DNA of 64,000 nt, from the NCBI RefSeq assembly GCF_026230105.1, contig NC_079478.1, forward strand, positions 31,015,653 through 31,079,652, written 5' to 3'. This document shows, piece by piece, positions 46,131 through 59,221 of this stretch (its first letter is position 1; each line of letters starts with the position of its first letter). The position numbers were made by a program, and so were the translations under genes. This DNA is from Diorhabda sublineata (Eukaryota > Arthropoda > Insecta > Coleoptera > Chrysomelidae). The notes beneath the pieces were generated by a model. The model had not been told where the DNA came from, made no database searches, and saw only the letters and a list, made by a program, of their open reading frames with translations.

Positions 46131-47824
46131 ATTTGTGTGAGTAAGGAAAATAAACAGTTGCTAAGAAAAAATGTAGAAGGATGTAGATGTGTTGGGTAGC
46201 TTCTAAAGTATGTACTAGGGAGAGAAAGTTATAAAAGATGGGTAACTTGGAATTCCCAGAGTAGACAACTTGGAATTCCCAGTGTCGAAGGATTATTGTT
46301 GTATTGATGAAGTTGTTTGGGAAAACTGTCGAAAATTAAAATATCACTACCTCAAATAGGACGAACTTTGACTGATCTTGCATTAAGTGTCGGCATCTTA
46401 AATGGATAAAAACCTAGGTAGTTGCATCTCCAGTTATTCTCGATTTAAATTCAACGCCTAGTTGTTTAAAAGAAGCATCAATTTGAAGTAAATTTTATGT
46501 ATTACAATTTCATTTCACCTGATATTACTTGCAACAAAAAATGTAGAGATTAGATGAATAATTAGTGAGAAGAATTATATAATAATTCTTTATAAATGAA
46601 TTGACTTCAGGAAAATTTGTTGGGATATCAAAATGTCATATCAAACTTGATAGTAATATAGAATCGAATAATTTTATAGAAATAATCAACGTTATATTCG
46701 GAACATCCCAAAAAGTTAACAAGAGCTTTCTCCACATGGTTCGATAATCAAATTTCTCCGAATTCCCTCTTTTGATAATTGAAGAATAGTTATCAAGTTT
46801 CATATTGATTTTATGTAACCTTTTCGCAAAACAATGAATAATAATCAAAAGAAATATGAAATACTTTCCGCATGTTCCAGTGAGAAATCGGAAACCACGT
46901 CAAGGGAATATTTATGAAGTAATTCAAGTGAGAGCTCGATCGGTATTCCCATTGACGTCGATTCTTGCAGATAAAAAAGTGCAGTCCCCCCTAAAAAGTA
47001 GAATGACAAGTTATCAGTTTTCAACAGTTTTTTAATTTCAAAATGACAATTTTAGATATTTACTGATACAAATTATTCGATGTCATCTGATTTTGTAGTT
47101 AGAAATGATGTTGTTAACAGTGAAAATGGGAAAAAATATATAAATAACAAACAACTGAAAAAATATGAAGTTATGGGAGCAAACATGAGAAAATTGAGAA
47201 GAAAAAAAATATTGGGTACTTTCAATACATCACTCCAAAAAAAACATGAAAATATAGACTTGAAATTGATGAAGTAAAACAGAACTTTCCAACTTAATAC
47301 AGAAGATATTGACCAAAAACTAAGTAGTATATTCAGAATTGGGGGCAATAACATATACAATTAATTTTCAAGTCTAATTTGTAATTTGTATCTAATAGAA
47401 GTGGAAAAAGTACAAAATTATTAAAGATAATAAAATCACTTTATTATTGGAAAAAGTTGGTAAAAACCTTTATCAGAAATGATCTTATCAACATACCTTA
47501 CCATTCACTCCACTAGTATAGCGCACATGTTCTTAACTTCATCGTGGAGCCACAATTACTTTCTTTTGTAGTAAACTCCATGTTAGTTAATCGTTTCTTA
47601 ATAGCCAAGGCTTTCTATTGGATATAGAATTGGTGAATTACGAAGCCAATCGACAACACTGATGTGAATATTTCAAATCGGATGGTGGCATTTCGAGCGA
47701 CCGTGTTTCACTGATATTGCAAAATCGTCATGTAATAAACCATAAGAATAATGCATAATTGTAATTAGTTCCACTCGTATATATCCAATATACGATGCAT
47801 GCATATGCATACCTCATAATTTTA
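46131..47824. other. No recognisable gene
   Basis: Non-coding. A 16-base block (AACTTGGAATTCCCAG) occurs twice with a 23-base period at 46244-46282. Confidence 0.55.
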
Positions 47825-48200
47825 TGAATTACTTGATACGTTCCATTAGAGCAACGTAAAACGGTCATTTTAGAATGGTATAACAGCAATTTTTTGCCAA
47901 AAATGATATAATCACAATCACAAAAGACCAATCATTCTCCACTACGACACATCAGCTCAAATAGAAACTTTTATAACCAGTCAACACATCGAATTGGTGG
48001 GTCATCCGTCGTACAGTCCTTGTTTGCCACCCTATGATTTCTTCTAATTTCCGTAGATCAAAACATCTGAAGAAGTGGTTGAAGCGTTCAAATCACATGT
48101 TTTGAAGATGCCTTAATCAGAATGTGAGAAACGATAGTTGGTTCTAACGCATGCAAAAGTTTATTAATCACAATGGAGAATACTTTGTAAAATAATGAAG
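47825..48200 (+). pseudogene. mariner transposase relic, 3' half
   Basis: It begins in the middle of the catalytic domain (the LEQR-T-xxEWY segment) and continues IILHYDTSAQIETFITSQHI (second Asp block), ELVGHPSYSPCLPPYDFF (third block), then SEEVVEAFKSHVLKMP. Stops and frameshifts occur at about 47910, 48045 and 48115. It is the same subfamily as the relic at 6400-7230 and contains the very region that copy lacks. The 5' half is absent. Confidence 0.8.
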
Positions 48201-51200
48201 CCACTCCCAAATATGAATATTCGTATGTATCTGTCTCAAAACTCAGCTACCCTCGTATCAAATACTACCGTTTTCTATTTCAATGTATTTCACAGAATTC
48301 AAACCTCATAACATCTGTTTCATGTGTGGATGATTCGTCACCTTCACATTATCTAATTATACTTGATTGATATCCCTGAAAAAAATGTATTTCAATGGAT
48401 GAAAATCCTGTCGTTAAGAATCCTTGGTCTGTATTTTTTGGTATATACAGTCTTTTCATCTCTTCCTAAGTTGGTGAATGATACCAAATGAAAAATTTTC
48501 AAATCATGGAACTTGTAACGGCTTAAATTGAGTATACTTTATATACTTTTGAGAGTCTCTTCTTGGTCCTCAAAATCTCAATCGAACGTGAATAATTTTC
48601 ATAGAAAAGATCTACGTCTCTGTTGTCAGGGCTGTTGAACTGGAGTTGCGGTTTTCCATATATCATTTTATTCTGTTCTCCCTTTTCTTTGTACCAGAAA
48701 AAAGTCTCGTGGTAGCATTTCGTGATTTATATTGTATCTACGGTGGCGTTTCTTTCCTTTCTCATATCTAGTCATTAATGAATTAACTCAGGGCTATGAA
48801 ACTCGATTACGGATATTTTTTAACTTAAGTAATTAATCTCATTGAATAAACAATAATTGATTGGAAAATTGATTTTCGAGAGAGTATCACGTTTAATGGA
48901 ATATGATGAATTGTAAATAACGATTAAATTCATATGTACATGTGATAATTACAAGAATAATTGGATAGAATATAACGAATTGAAAATATGGTTACTCCAC
49001 GATTACGAAAAATGGAATGGAAATTAGTGGCATCCGAATTTTGGTGAACTTTTCACAATGAAAAACCTTTTATGAGTAATATCATCTGATGTTGATTGCC
49101 CTTTGTCATTTAGTATTAGTAATATTTAGTATTAACACTTTCTTATGATTGATTTCAATCAGTTATACAAATTTAAGATAACCAAAGCACCGTCCTCGGA
49201 TAAACTGTTTACCTTCGGACTCTAGGAAAATTGCTTGGTTACTGAAATGCTCAAAAGAGAGTATCCATTATGATTGTGTCAATGTTTTGTTATTCCGCCG
49301 TATCATTTTCTTAGTTTTAATAATTGAAACCGAGATTTCGAGATTAGCAAAATCATCGAGTCTCCACTTTCTATTAATTTTTAGTCTTTCATGTGTGGGA
49401 AGAACATCAATATTTTGAATCAAACTTACTTTGAGTAGCTAGATTTCAAATTGATCTAGTCTTGATCAGTGTGACTGCCAATTAATTCTCCTTCAGGCAG
49501 CAGTATCCTGAATCAGTTTTGCTGCGTTTAGCTAGAGTTTGAATTAATCCTAAGTTTGCGGTAGATCTTGCTCTTTATGGTTAGATCTTGGATAAATATT
49601 GTAATTTATCTCATATTATAGAGCTGGATTGGTCTTGAATGGTTAATGATATTTCTACTTAATTTCACCGTGATGAATGTATTTCAAATCTATCTTGTTG
49701 GCTGAATTCTGTATCAAGATTTCTCTGAATGACTTAATATCTGATTGATTTCGCCTTATGTGGTAAGATATTGCTGGATAATTTCTTCATCTTTCTTTAT
49801 TTTGTTGAATATTAATATTGTATTTGAGAACTTGTTCTTGAATCGAATTTGAAAGAATTAGTGCAGGGATTCGATTGATTTGCTTTAGGAAGCTAGCTCT
49901 TTGGATAATTATAGCTTATGTAGCTAGATATTGAATCTTGATATCTGATTTGTTCATTTATGTGGCACTAGATATACAGATAAATCAATTTTATTTATCG
50001 GATGGATATTAATACTTATTGCAAGAGATAAATAGTTGGATGAGGTGATTTTAATTATAATAAAAGATAATTATTTAATAAGATAACTTGTATCTAATAA
50101 TAATGATATTTATCTAGCAGAGGATTCAACTACTCATGATTTCGTAAATTGCACTCAGGTCTTAGCAGAATGGCAGTACGAAGATATTGGATTACAAAGC
50201 AACATATGACTTGTAAAAAAGATATACAGTAAATACTCCATTCAGAACCAAGTGAAAAATTAACACGGATTTTGAATAAACTTTATTAAAATTATACTTG
50301 AACTAACCAGGTTTTAATACGTGACAAAAGGATTCAAACCTGAAAGGTTTCTTTTGCAATAGCATCATCAATGGTAGGGAAATAATTACCTTATAGAAAG
50401 TTATTGGTTCTAATTTTGATAATGAATATGGATATATAAGTAAGAAAACGAATTGGTGGATTATGAGCACCTGAAGACACGATGAGTTTTGGTGAAGACG
50501 AAAGTGGTTGATCTTTTTCTTTTCTCAAATTACAGTGGAACAATCATACTGTACCGTCACAATTGAAGAAAACAATTTGCCACTTATTTCCCATTACGCA
50601 ATTCAAACTAACTTTAGAATGATCAGTCACTTATATTAAAGGACATGTTAGTACTTTTAATTTGCTTTTAAGATTTAATGACGGCCTGGACAGTTTTTTT
50701 CCAATAATCGACTCACTTCCACATTTTCGTTCATACAACTTGGAACTTGGAATTTTATTATCTGATAAATATATTCTAGAGTTACGTGAGATTATTCAGT
50801 ACTTTATTCAAACTAAAACAAAACTAAAATCGAAATAATAATTTCAAATTTAATGTGTACCTTTTTTTCCAGTTTTGTGCATGGTTACTGTATAAGTAGA
50901 TGGTTTAGTAGGCCTAGACAATTGAGTTACCATACTCACCAATTAAATTCTCTATCTTAATTAAGTCTAAACAATCAGTATTGAAATTCTGTATATTCTG
51001 TGCGAGATGGAAGAACTGGCGAGTAGAAAATCAAGTACAAGTACAGGCCAAGAGAAAGTAGATAGTTTAATTGCAGTTAAAATTTTTCTTGTTGTGTTTG
51101 TGAATAATCTTAAGGTTTAAATTCAAAACATCCACGAAACTTCTTTAATATGTTGTGATATCGTTTTGCTTTTCGTAAAACATCCAAGATAAGCGTAGAT

Positions 51201-52071
51201 AAACGGGAATAATATCAGTTTAGAAACACTCACTTCTTAAATGTGCATCAAATCGTTATTTTACTGAAACAAGTACTGAAACTCTATTATATATCATTTT
51301 TTTCATTGAATAACGAATTTGTGAATACTTTTATATGGAATGAAAATATAGTCGATAGTTGAAATTATCTCAAATTATGTCCAAATATCTACAATTTATT
51401 TCAAACAAATAAATAACCTGAATTAAATTGAATGTTAATATTTTTACGAATATTAATGAAGTGAGGAATATTACATTTACTTAAATTGATTGATACAATT
51501 GATATAGTTATACGATTCAACCCATGTTCATGTTTATTGTCGGTATATAAATATTGAATAGGCAACAGTGTTTCTGAACGATATAAATGGATAGGATTAT
51601 TAATTATTTAAAATCACGCCCATATGTTTGCATTTATATTTAATTTGTTATCAATATTACCGGTAGCATGTGTCCCTTTACTTCGTTTTATCCAATCCTT
51701 TTTGATTGGGTGATACATATGCACATATGAATAAATTGCTTGCTTACTGATTTTCTAAATGTCACAGTTATATAATGGTTTTTTATATTCTTACAGTTGA
51801 TCCCAATAACAGGAGGCACAATTAAAAATCTCATGAATATACAGTGTGAGTTATGAGGAACTTTACATACTTCCACCATTTGTACGGGAGTATAACAAGT
51901 AGCTGCTAAAAAGTGTCAATTTCTATTCTTTATTAATTTAAGGTTAATTGTTCAATTAACCATAAATTTCAATTGCTTGTGGTGTATACAAAGCTCATCA
52001 TATTTTTTTTATTTATTGTCGCATCAACTCAAAGGTTATTAGCGACATTGTTGTTCACCATTTATGATAAA
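48201..52071. other. No recognisable gene
   Basis: The longest stretch without coding relics. It is AT-rich throughout; 49430-50080 has a vague repeated texture listed separately. No RNA gene was recognised. Confidence 0.55.
49430..50080. repeat. Degenerate recurring motifs (possible old tandem array)
   Basis: Variants of GATTGATTT...CTTATGTGG..A.AGATAT and TAGATCTTGxx recur at irregular intervals of roughly 100-120 bases (for example near 49560, 49740, 49915 and 49955), with a marked T-over-A bias on the plus strand. No unit could be aligned cleanly. Confidence 0.25.
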
Positions 52072-52303
52072 GTTGAGTGTCTTCTTCTTCTTTCATTAGG
52101 ACCAGGTCCTACTCAATCCTGTACGTTTGGCCCTCTTCCTGGATCTTCCTGAGAAGCTGAACTTCAGCTCTCGTATCACCTCTTTCGTGATCTGCCTACA
52201 GGTCTGCGAGTGTTCACTCTCTAAACTTTAGCCCACTTTACCCATCTATCTTCTGGCATTTATTCTATGTGATTCCTCCAGAATCTTTTTCGTTGAGTGT
52301 CTT
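52072..52303 (-). mobile_element. LINE 3' end with 12-bp target duplication
   Basis: A 208-base insertion (52084-52291) lies between perfect direct repeats GTTGAGTGTCTT (52072-52083 and 52292-52303). On the minus strand the translation RRPVGRSRKR-YES and an upstream RFWRNHIE-M-EDRW match the end of the LINE at 33091-33810 (RRRAWRDHVNRMNDDR, PPGRPPKRWYES). The 3' end is again a GAA/AAG repeat (52080-52092). It has stops, so it is older than the 33-kb copy. Confidence 0.82.
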
Positions 52304-52529
52304 TTAGATATTTGATTAAGTTTGTGGTATTACAATTATTGTTATGTAGAGACATTATGGTGTTAGGAAAGTTGTTAGTTTTTCGTTTAAATAAATTTTT
52401 TTACATTTTAGTGAGTTTTCTCGGTTAAATAAATATGTGTGTGTCACCTAGCCTTAAAGGATCGATTTTATTTGGCCGTACGATTTTTAAAACTGTTTTT
52501 CTATGGTTGGACGGATGGCTTCAATGATT

Positions 52530-52885
52530 TTAATATCTACCGCGATCTGTTCCACTCACTAAACTTTTGTTTTAATTGTCCTTTGGCTGCTGCTTCTTTG
52601 GCACATTTGTCTGCTTTTGCTTTTGCCTTAGATTGGTGGATGAGGTGCAATGGGTTTTAATAAGGATACTTATTGGGTGTTTGGGAAAAAGTTGTTGAAT
52701 GGTTTGTATTGGGCTCCTGTACTTTGTAGTTATGGTTATTTTATTGTATTTTTTTTTCTAGCGATGATTAGTACCTATAATATGGCATAGAATTCTTCAG
52801 TGTGGACGATATTATGTGGAGATGGTTTAAATGTGTGTATTTCATTCTCCACTACTACTGCAGCTCCTAGGCCATAAGACATGTG
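52530..52885 (-). pseudogene. LINE RNase H domain relic
   Basis: Minus-strand pieces fit the RNase H domain found in some LINE groups (I and Jockey-related). SYGLGAAVVVENEIHTF (about 52835-52885) is followed by HTEEFYAIL, then after a frame change SPIQTIQQLFPKHPIS (normally TDS-SAIQ...), then KAKADKCAKEAA (52600-52640; normally GNEKADKLAKEA). Stops interrupt it, and the catalytic Asp in the TDS position reads as Tyr. No RT was found upstream. Confidence 0.6.
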
Positions 52886-54754
52886 TACATAGAATAGTTT
52901 TCTTCTGTGAAGTTCATTCTTTCTCGACTAGAATTAACCTAATCTAGTTTTCTAGCATCTTTTCTTGAACTGGTCAAGTGAAATCCATTATATTCCTGAT
53001 TGGTCTTAGAATATATCTATATCCAGGTCATTTTTATGTAGAAGTGGTTCATGCGCATGCACTTATAGTAGTCCTACCCGATCTATCATAATAATTATGG
53101 AAATAAAGATAAGGAGAGTGAGAGCTCACATGCTCTACGATCCATATTACACCAGTTTGTACGTATTCTGCTTTTTTGTCTAGAAGCAAATTGAATTTTC
53201 ATCTCAAAATGATAACCATTCAATAAATAGCTTATTATCATGTAGACTTATCTCTATAGAACAACGCCTTATATATACGAGTATAATAGTTAATTTGCCT
53301 TTGGTCTAGAAGTGTTACTACCAACTCACAATTACGATTCTAATAGTCTTCCCACATTTAACCATTTAATAATGCTGAAGGCGATAGGTTAACACCCCAT
53401 AAAATCTGTATCATTCATCTTAAATATAAAGTACCCCCGGATGTGTATTATTAGAGAATTTTACGACTATCATAAACCTTTGATAGCACTCAATCGTCGG
53501 TTCACGTCGATGCTCTATATCAATTAATTAATTCTAGAATGTCGTTATGGTGAAAAGAAGGAATCTACTATCATTTTAATAGAGAGACGAAATGAGAAAT
53601 CGTTAATGGTTCACGCTAAAATAAAAATTCACCCTCCTCAACCAAATAATTGAATTTCTTATCTATATAGAAACATTTCAAATGTATTCTATTCATAGTT
53701 TGTCACATGAATATTATAACGGAATGTCAGCTGAGAGAGTGGTAACCACCAATAATGGTTGCTTCTTCGACTAACCTTTTTAAGAGCAACTGAATTATGA
53801 ATAAACTAGTTCTTGAGTGGTACAACATGACTTTGTCTAGAAAAAATAGCTGAGACACTGAAGAAGTAACAATTCATTCAAAATCTGAATGATAACTTTA
53901 AGTCGTTAAATATCTCTCATAATAGAGCTCCATCTTCCTAAGACTTTCTAAGCTATTGATTCATCTACGTCTTGAGTGTCGTAGTTTCAAAAAGAGAATC
54001 CTCCTGATAAAGTCAATAGAGAGCGTGATTATAATGACAAGAATAATGGAAGAAATTTATGAAATCATCGTATAGTTATAAGTTATAATTAAAGGTATAA
54101 AATCACAAATTATTCCTTTATTTCGAAGTACTCGGAAGTCCAAATATTCCTTTACATATATTCTGAGTCTTATGATAAAAGCATGTTGGAAAAAATGAAA
54201 TGTAATATCGATATAGATAAATGAAGACACAGGATCCGGCATTAAAAATTGCTCTCCATACGCCTAATCAATGGTATTTCACACTCATAAATATTGAGTA
54301 CCAAATTCTAGATCTTCTGAAGGCTTGGAAAAGATGGCAGTCGTTGGTTCATTATTTGCTTCATAAATTTAATATTGACAGGATGTTCAACTGATATTAT
54401 TCCAATTTCAAAAGTAATTACTTATACCATGTTTCTTATTTTTTCAAGAACATAAGGTTGGAAACATTGATGTCGCTAGTTCCTCCAGATAGAAAGTACC
54501 AACTTTCTTCAGAATATTATTCAACGCGTTCCACGCAGTTCCAACTGCTCTGCTTATCTCCATACTTTCAGTTAATCAGTGCAATTTGAAGACGTTTGAG
54601 GTAATGTAGTAGTGAGGCTGTAACCTGGAAATGAGATTTTCCAGAAAATTATATCGCGCACTTACCAATGTCTACGTTAAGTTTGAAAACGCCACGTTGT
54701 TAAATATTTGTTTGGCAACCATCAATATTGACGGTTTTCAGAGAATTTGTAAAC
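52886..54754. other. No recognisable gene
   Basis: Non-coding AT-rich DNA; nothing identifiable. Confidence 0.55.
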
Positions 54755-55700
54755 ATGGGAAAAATTGGTCACCATTATGTGATACAACACTTTTATTTGA
54801 AAAGCCTTAGCCTAACCAATATAAAAGCTGAACTAGATTCTACTCTGGGTGAGATTGCTCCTTTGTTATGAACAGTGAAATATTGTGTAGCAGTGTTTAA
54901 ACGAGGCCATACGACCTGCGAAGACCAGCATTGGAATGGTCGACCAAATGACTGAAAGTGCGCGAGACAGCAGACATAATAGGCAATTCAAAAAGTGCAG
55001 TAGATCGAATATTAACTGAAAATTTGGATATGAGAAAGCTGTGAACAAGATGGGAGCTGCGTTTTCTCACAATAGAACAAAAACAGCGTCGTGAAGATGT
55101 TTCCATTGAATATTTAGCAATGTCTCACAAAAACGTGGGTTCTTCACTTCACACTTGAAACAAAAGAAAACAATGGACTAAAAAGGGAGAACCGGTTCCA
55201 AAGAAGGAAAACACCATTTCATCTGCGGGCAAGATCATAGCGTCGTTTTTTTGGCATGCGCGTTGGAGAATTCTCATTGACTATCTTGGAAATGGAAACA
55301 ATATTAACGTCTAGTATTAAGCAAATTTATTTGATCGAAGGAATAAAGGGAAAACGGCTAAGAAGAAAGTATTGTTTCATCAAGACAATGCACCAGCTTA
55401 CACATCCGTTATTGGTATGACCAAAATTAATGAATTGTGGATTGCTACCTCATACACTCTATTCGCCAGATTTATCCGTCTCGGATTATTTTCTGTTCCC
55501 AGACTTATTGCAACATGGCTCGGTGGTCGAATACCAATTAAGAGATGATGTGGTTAATGGTTATTTTGAGGAGCTTAACGATTCTTATTACATAGAGGGC
55601 GTCAAACTTATTGAACATCACTGGGAAAAGTGTATAGAGTTAAAAGAAAATGTATTTCCTTTGTTGGGCCAGGTACTCTTGGAACCATCCTCGTAGTTAC
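54755..55700 (+). pseudogene. mariner transposase relic, near full length
   Basis: It can be followed from the ATG at 54755 (MGKIGHHYVIQHFYLKSLSL, TNIKAELDSTLGEIAP) to the C-terminal SYYIEGVKLIEHHWEKCIEL before 55700. An early stop at about 54878 and several frameshifts break it. N-terminal HTH parts are clear (GRPND, AVDRILTENLDM). The second catalytic block KKKVLFHQDNAPAYTSVI (55366-55419) is intact. The third block PHTLYSPDLSVSDYFLFP follows in another frame and keeps its Asp. The first catalytic Asp block is damaged (near 55128-55160). It is the same subfamily as 25320-26078 but without the central deletion. Confidence 0.85.
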
Positions 55701-57330
55701 AAGCAAAATTTTTTCACCATCTGGATAAGTAATTGGAACATTACTGAAAAAGAGAAAATACACATGAAGATTAAGAAGAAAAATGGAGATGAGTAGGTCA
55801 TATACTACGGAAACCATCTTTGACAATTGTGAACTTTCAATACGGCCTTTATTCGCTAACTATTTTACTTGAATGTTGTTGTATTCAGAATCAATGAAAT
55901 TAGTGATTTCCCAGGAAAATGCAGATTGTTACACACATTTACCTTCCATAATTTTTAAAGAAATGTATTTAACCAAGGCGGCTGTCAATTTCGAATTCGG
56001 AATGCGAGTAGTTGAATAACAAAATTTCCTTTATACATGTAATACACTTCTAGAATGTATGCGAAAATATATTTAATATATGGAAAAACATCTGGCAATT
56101 TTCATGAACCATGAAGGCTTTATTTTGAGAACGTTTTGATAGAGTTTGATTGGATGTAAAATGTTCAAGTAGGTCGAAGGAAATGATGTAAACGTAATAC
56201 CTATATGAGTGCCGTGAAGCATTATCATTTTTTCAACATATGAAATAGTTCAAAAGATCCGTCTGCGCAGAATCAATATATCCCACGTATGAACTTACTT
56301 TCAGAAATGAATATGAGATTAAAACAATCAGTGTACATTTGTGCGATCATCTAGAATAATTATATCATTTTTTTTCTTATGTCAGGTTCTGGATTAGATG
56401 TGGGTGACCTCTTATTCTCTTATTCTCTTATTCTTGGTTGATAGTGAATCAACAGTCAGTGTTTCGCAACTTTTTTTGAACCAAGCTCCAACCTCAGCAT
56501 TTCTAGAATTCTCATACACTTCTTATATGACACACATATTGTCTTATATCCAGCTAATTTCCAAGTACCAAACCCATATTCCGATGTATATAAAGATGCA
56601 AACATTTTCAATAGTATTTTTGCAGCAGTTGGTTTAATTTGGTTATCTTTTTCCTCAAACACCAATGCCATCTCTCCTTATAGATAAAATAAAGTCTTAA
56701 TTGACTCAACACATTGCCATTCTGTGAGTTTTCGATCATTCTGCATATGGGATATATCTGACAAATCCACCAATTTTGGCTGCATAACTCATGATGGTGA
56801 ATCAATTTGTTTCAATCAGAAGATCTGAATCAGCCGATAAAATAGTCAGATGATTAAGAATAACTAGTAAAGATTTACTTCACATTTTTGGAGCCAATGA
56901 AAAATTTTAAAATTTTTATTATTATATTTTTGATAATTCAATCAGACCAATTAAACCAAAAATACTCGCTTTTGCATGGAATAACAAATAAATTAATCCT
57001 TATCATTAAATTTTTGGCACCGAAATATAGCATTTAAATGACTCAAAGCGAAAGTGTTGGGCTCGTGTCAAGCCCATTTTCAAATTGCCTCCCTGAACAA
57101 TCGCATTGACCCACGTTGGAATACACCGATCTAGGCATTATACGATTGGTAGTTTGTCATTGTCTACCGACAGGTGAAAATTCGAATTTCATTTTTCAGA
57201 AGTTGTCCGTAATCGGGTTTTAACTCCAGCTGATATAGTTAACATGTATATCACCATCTCACTACATTGCAGCAACCACACGTCGGCGTCGTTGGATCAG
57301 ATTATGTCTTTAGCAAATATTAATGATTAT
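55701..57330. other. No recognisable gene
   Basis: Non-coding. A short tandem array CTTATTCT x3 lies at 56411-56434. Frames near 56398-56805 lie on both strands and have no domain. Confidence 0.5.
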
Positions 57331-57766
57331 TGTAATGTTTTTCTCAATTATTCATACAATTTCTATCTGTGAGGTGAATTTATATATATTGTCTGTTATT
57401 TAATTATTTACCACTGTATATATAATCTACGTAGTTAATTTATTAAAACACTTTCAGTAGAGTCAATAACTTATATGATAATTAATTTATCACTAATACT
57501 CAACTAACTTATATGATTTTTTTAATGAAACGGTCACTTGTCGTTCTGTCATTATGACTTTTAATTATAAGCTAACTAACTCCGCTAAGCAAACTCGTTT
57601 ATATACTCAGAATGAATTTCTCAAAAAGTATAGAAAATAAAAACAAAATGAGGTCTAAAAAAATAACATAAACAACTCGCCGCTCTTTATGAGAAGCGTT
57701 AAAGATGCCGCGTTTTCGCCAAATTTTTGTATTCTATTATAATCGGACAGTATCAGATTCGTAATA
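57331..57766 (-). repeat. Solo LTR, second retroelement family
   Basis: About 436 bases from TGTAATGTTTTTCTC to ATTCGTAATA. It shares GTGAGGTGAATT, TATCACTAATACTCAACTAAC and the minus-strand TATA box AGTATATAAACGAG followed by GCGGAGTTAGTTAG with the other copies. Flanks TTAT and TAAT differ at one base, consistent with a decayed 4-base duplication. Confidence 0.65.
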
Positions 57767-59221
57767 TAATATTTCAGGAGCAAATACATATATTGGAATC
57801 ATTCATTCAATCAAAGACAAGAGAAATTTTGTTATTTGATGTAATATTAAAATTTGTCTCAAGAGTTTTTCTTTATTCTTCATTTTCAGTTATCTTTTTT
57901 ATCGGTATCACAAGTGATCTAAGTTTCTATTTCAAAATACAACATGTTATAAATAATATTTTATAATTGATGTCTTTTTAATTCCAAAATGTAGACTCAT
58001 ATTTCATAGTTTTTTGAAAATTTGGTTGATATGAAATCAAACAAAGCTGCTACTAATTACATTACTATGCTAATAAATTGATAAGCACAATAATTGAATC
58101 AAACTAGGAAAATACTGCCCTCTGTAGAATAATAATAGAACACGATTACACACAATTGTAGAGGTTGTTTAAATGTAAATCGTAAGCTTCTCTTGATTAT
58201 AAAAACATATCTCATCAAGATAATTTATCCTGACTAGAGTGAAGCTTAGTCAATCGAAATAAAAGTAAATCTTTTCTAACATAAAAAGAAAATGAATCCG
58301 TTCCTCAATCTGCTTAACAAGATCAAGAAAAAGCTAGAAATTGAATAGAAGACATCTAAAATAAAACATTCAATCTAATTCATAAGTCTGGTTTCAAAAA
58401 CCAAACCAGAAGAAATATTAATTTCCGACATCTCGGACCTATATAAACAGATCCTACGAGAAAGATACGTGTTTTTATTATGATCGTAAGACAAGCCAAG
58501 CAGATATAAGCAGATATAAACTCTTTAATGGAATTCAATTGAGAACAAGATTTGATATTGTTTTCATGCTCTTTTTGTCACACCACTGGTAGATTTCAGG
58601 CTCACGAGAACGAACTAAATTGATTAATCTCATGGCAACCAAACGTGTCTACATCTCGATTAAACTGATTGTACCTATGACAAATTTCATTCTGTCGTCG
58701 AATGTCAAGGAAATAATAACAAAGGATATAAAGCAACACAAAGCATAATCTTCAGATTGATTTTGATTGTTTTTACAGTACTTTTTCATACACACTTCTC
58801 CTTCAAATCATTTAAATAATGAATATCCTTGAATTTTTACATCAAAGTACAACACGCAATACGGTCATGGCCAATAACTCTCACGCGACGTGAGCAAAAC
58901 CAGAAAACAAAGCTTTATAGGAAATGAGAATTTCTCTGAGCAAATTAAGATGAGAAATATGGATTATTATTAATTCGTAGAAATCCATTTAAAAGCAAAT
59001 TGAAAATTGTGTGTGAATTCATTATTCAAATTATATACAAATATAATAAATTCCATAATCATCTCACCTTTTCAGATCTGAATTATCAGTGTTAATCCCT
59101 CTAAAATATTTTCAAAGACTCTATCTATGTACGTGATTCAATTCTACCAACATTTTTGGTATCTTACAGATATTATGTACCTGACATAATAACAAAGTTG
59201 TTTTTATGATTTCCGAAATTT
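57767..59221. other. No recognisable gene
   Basis: Non-coding AT-rich DNA; no domain-bearing frame. Confidence 0.55.
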
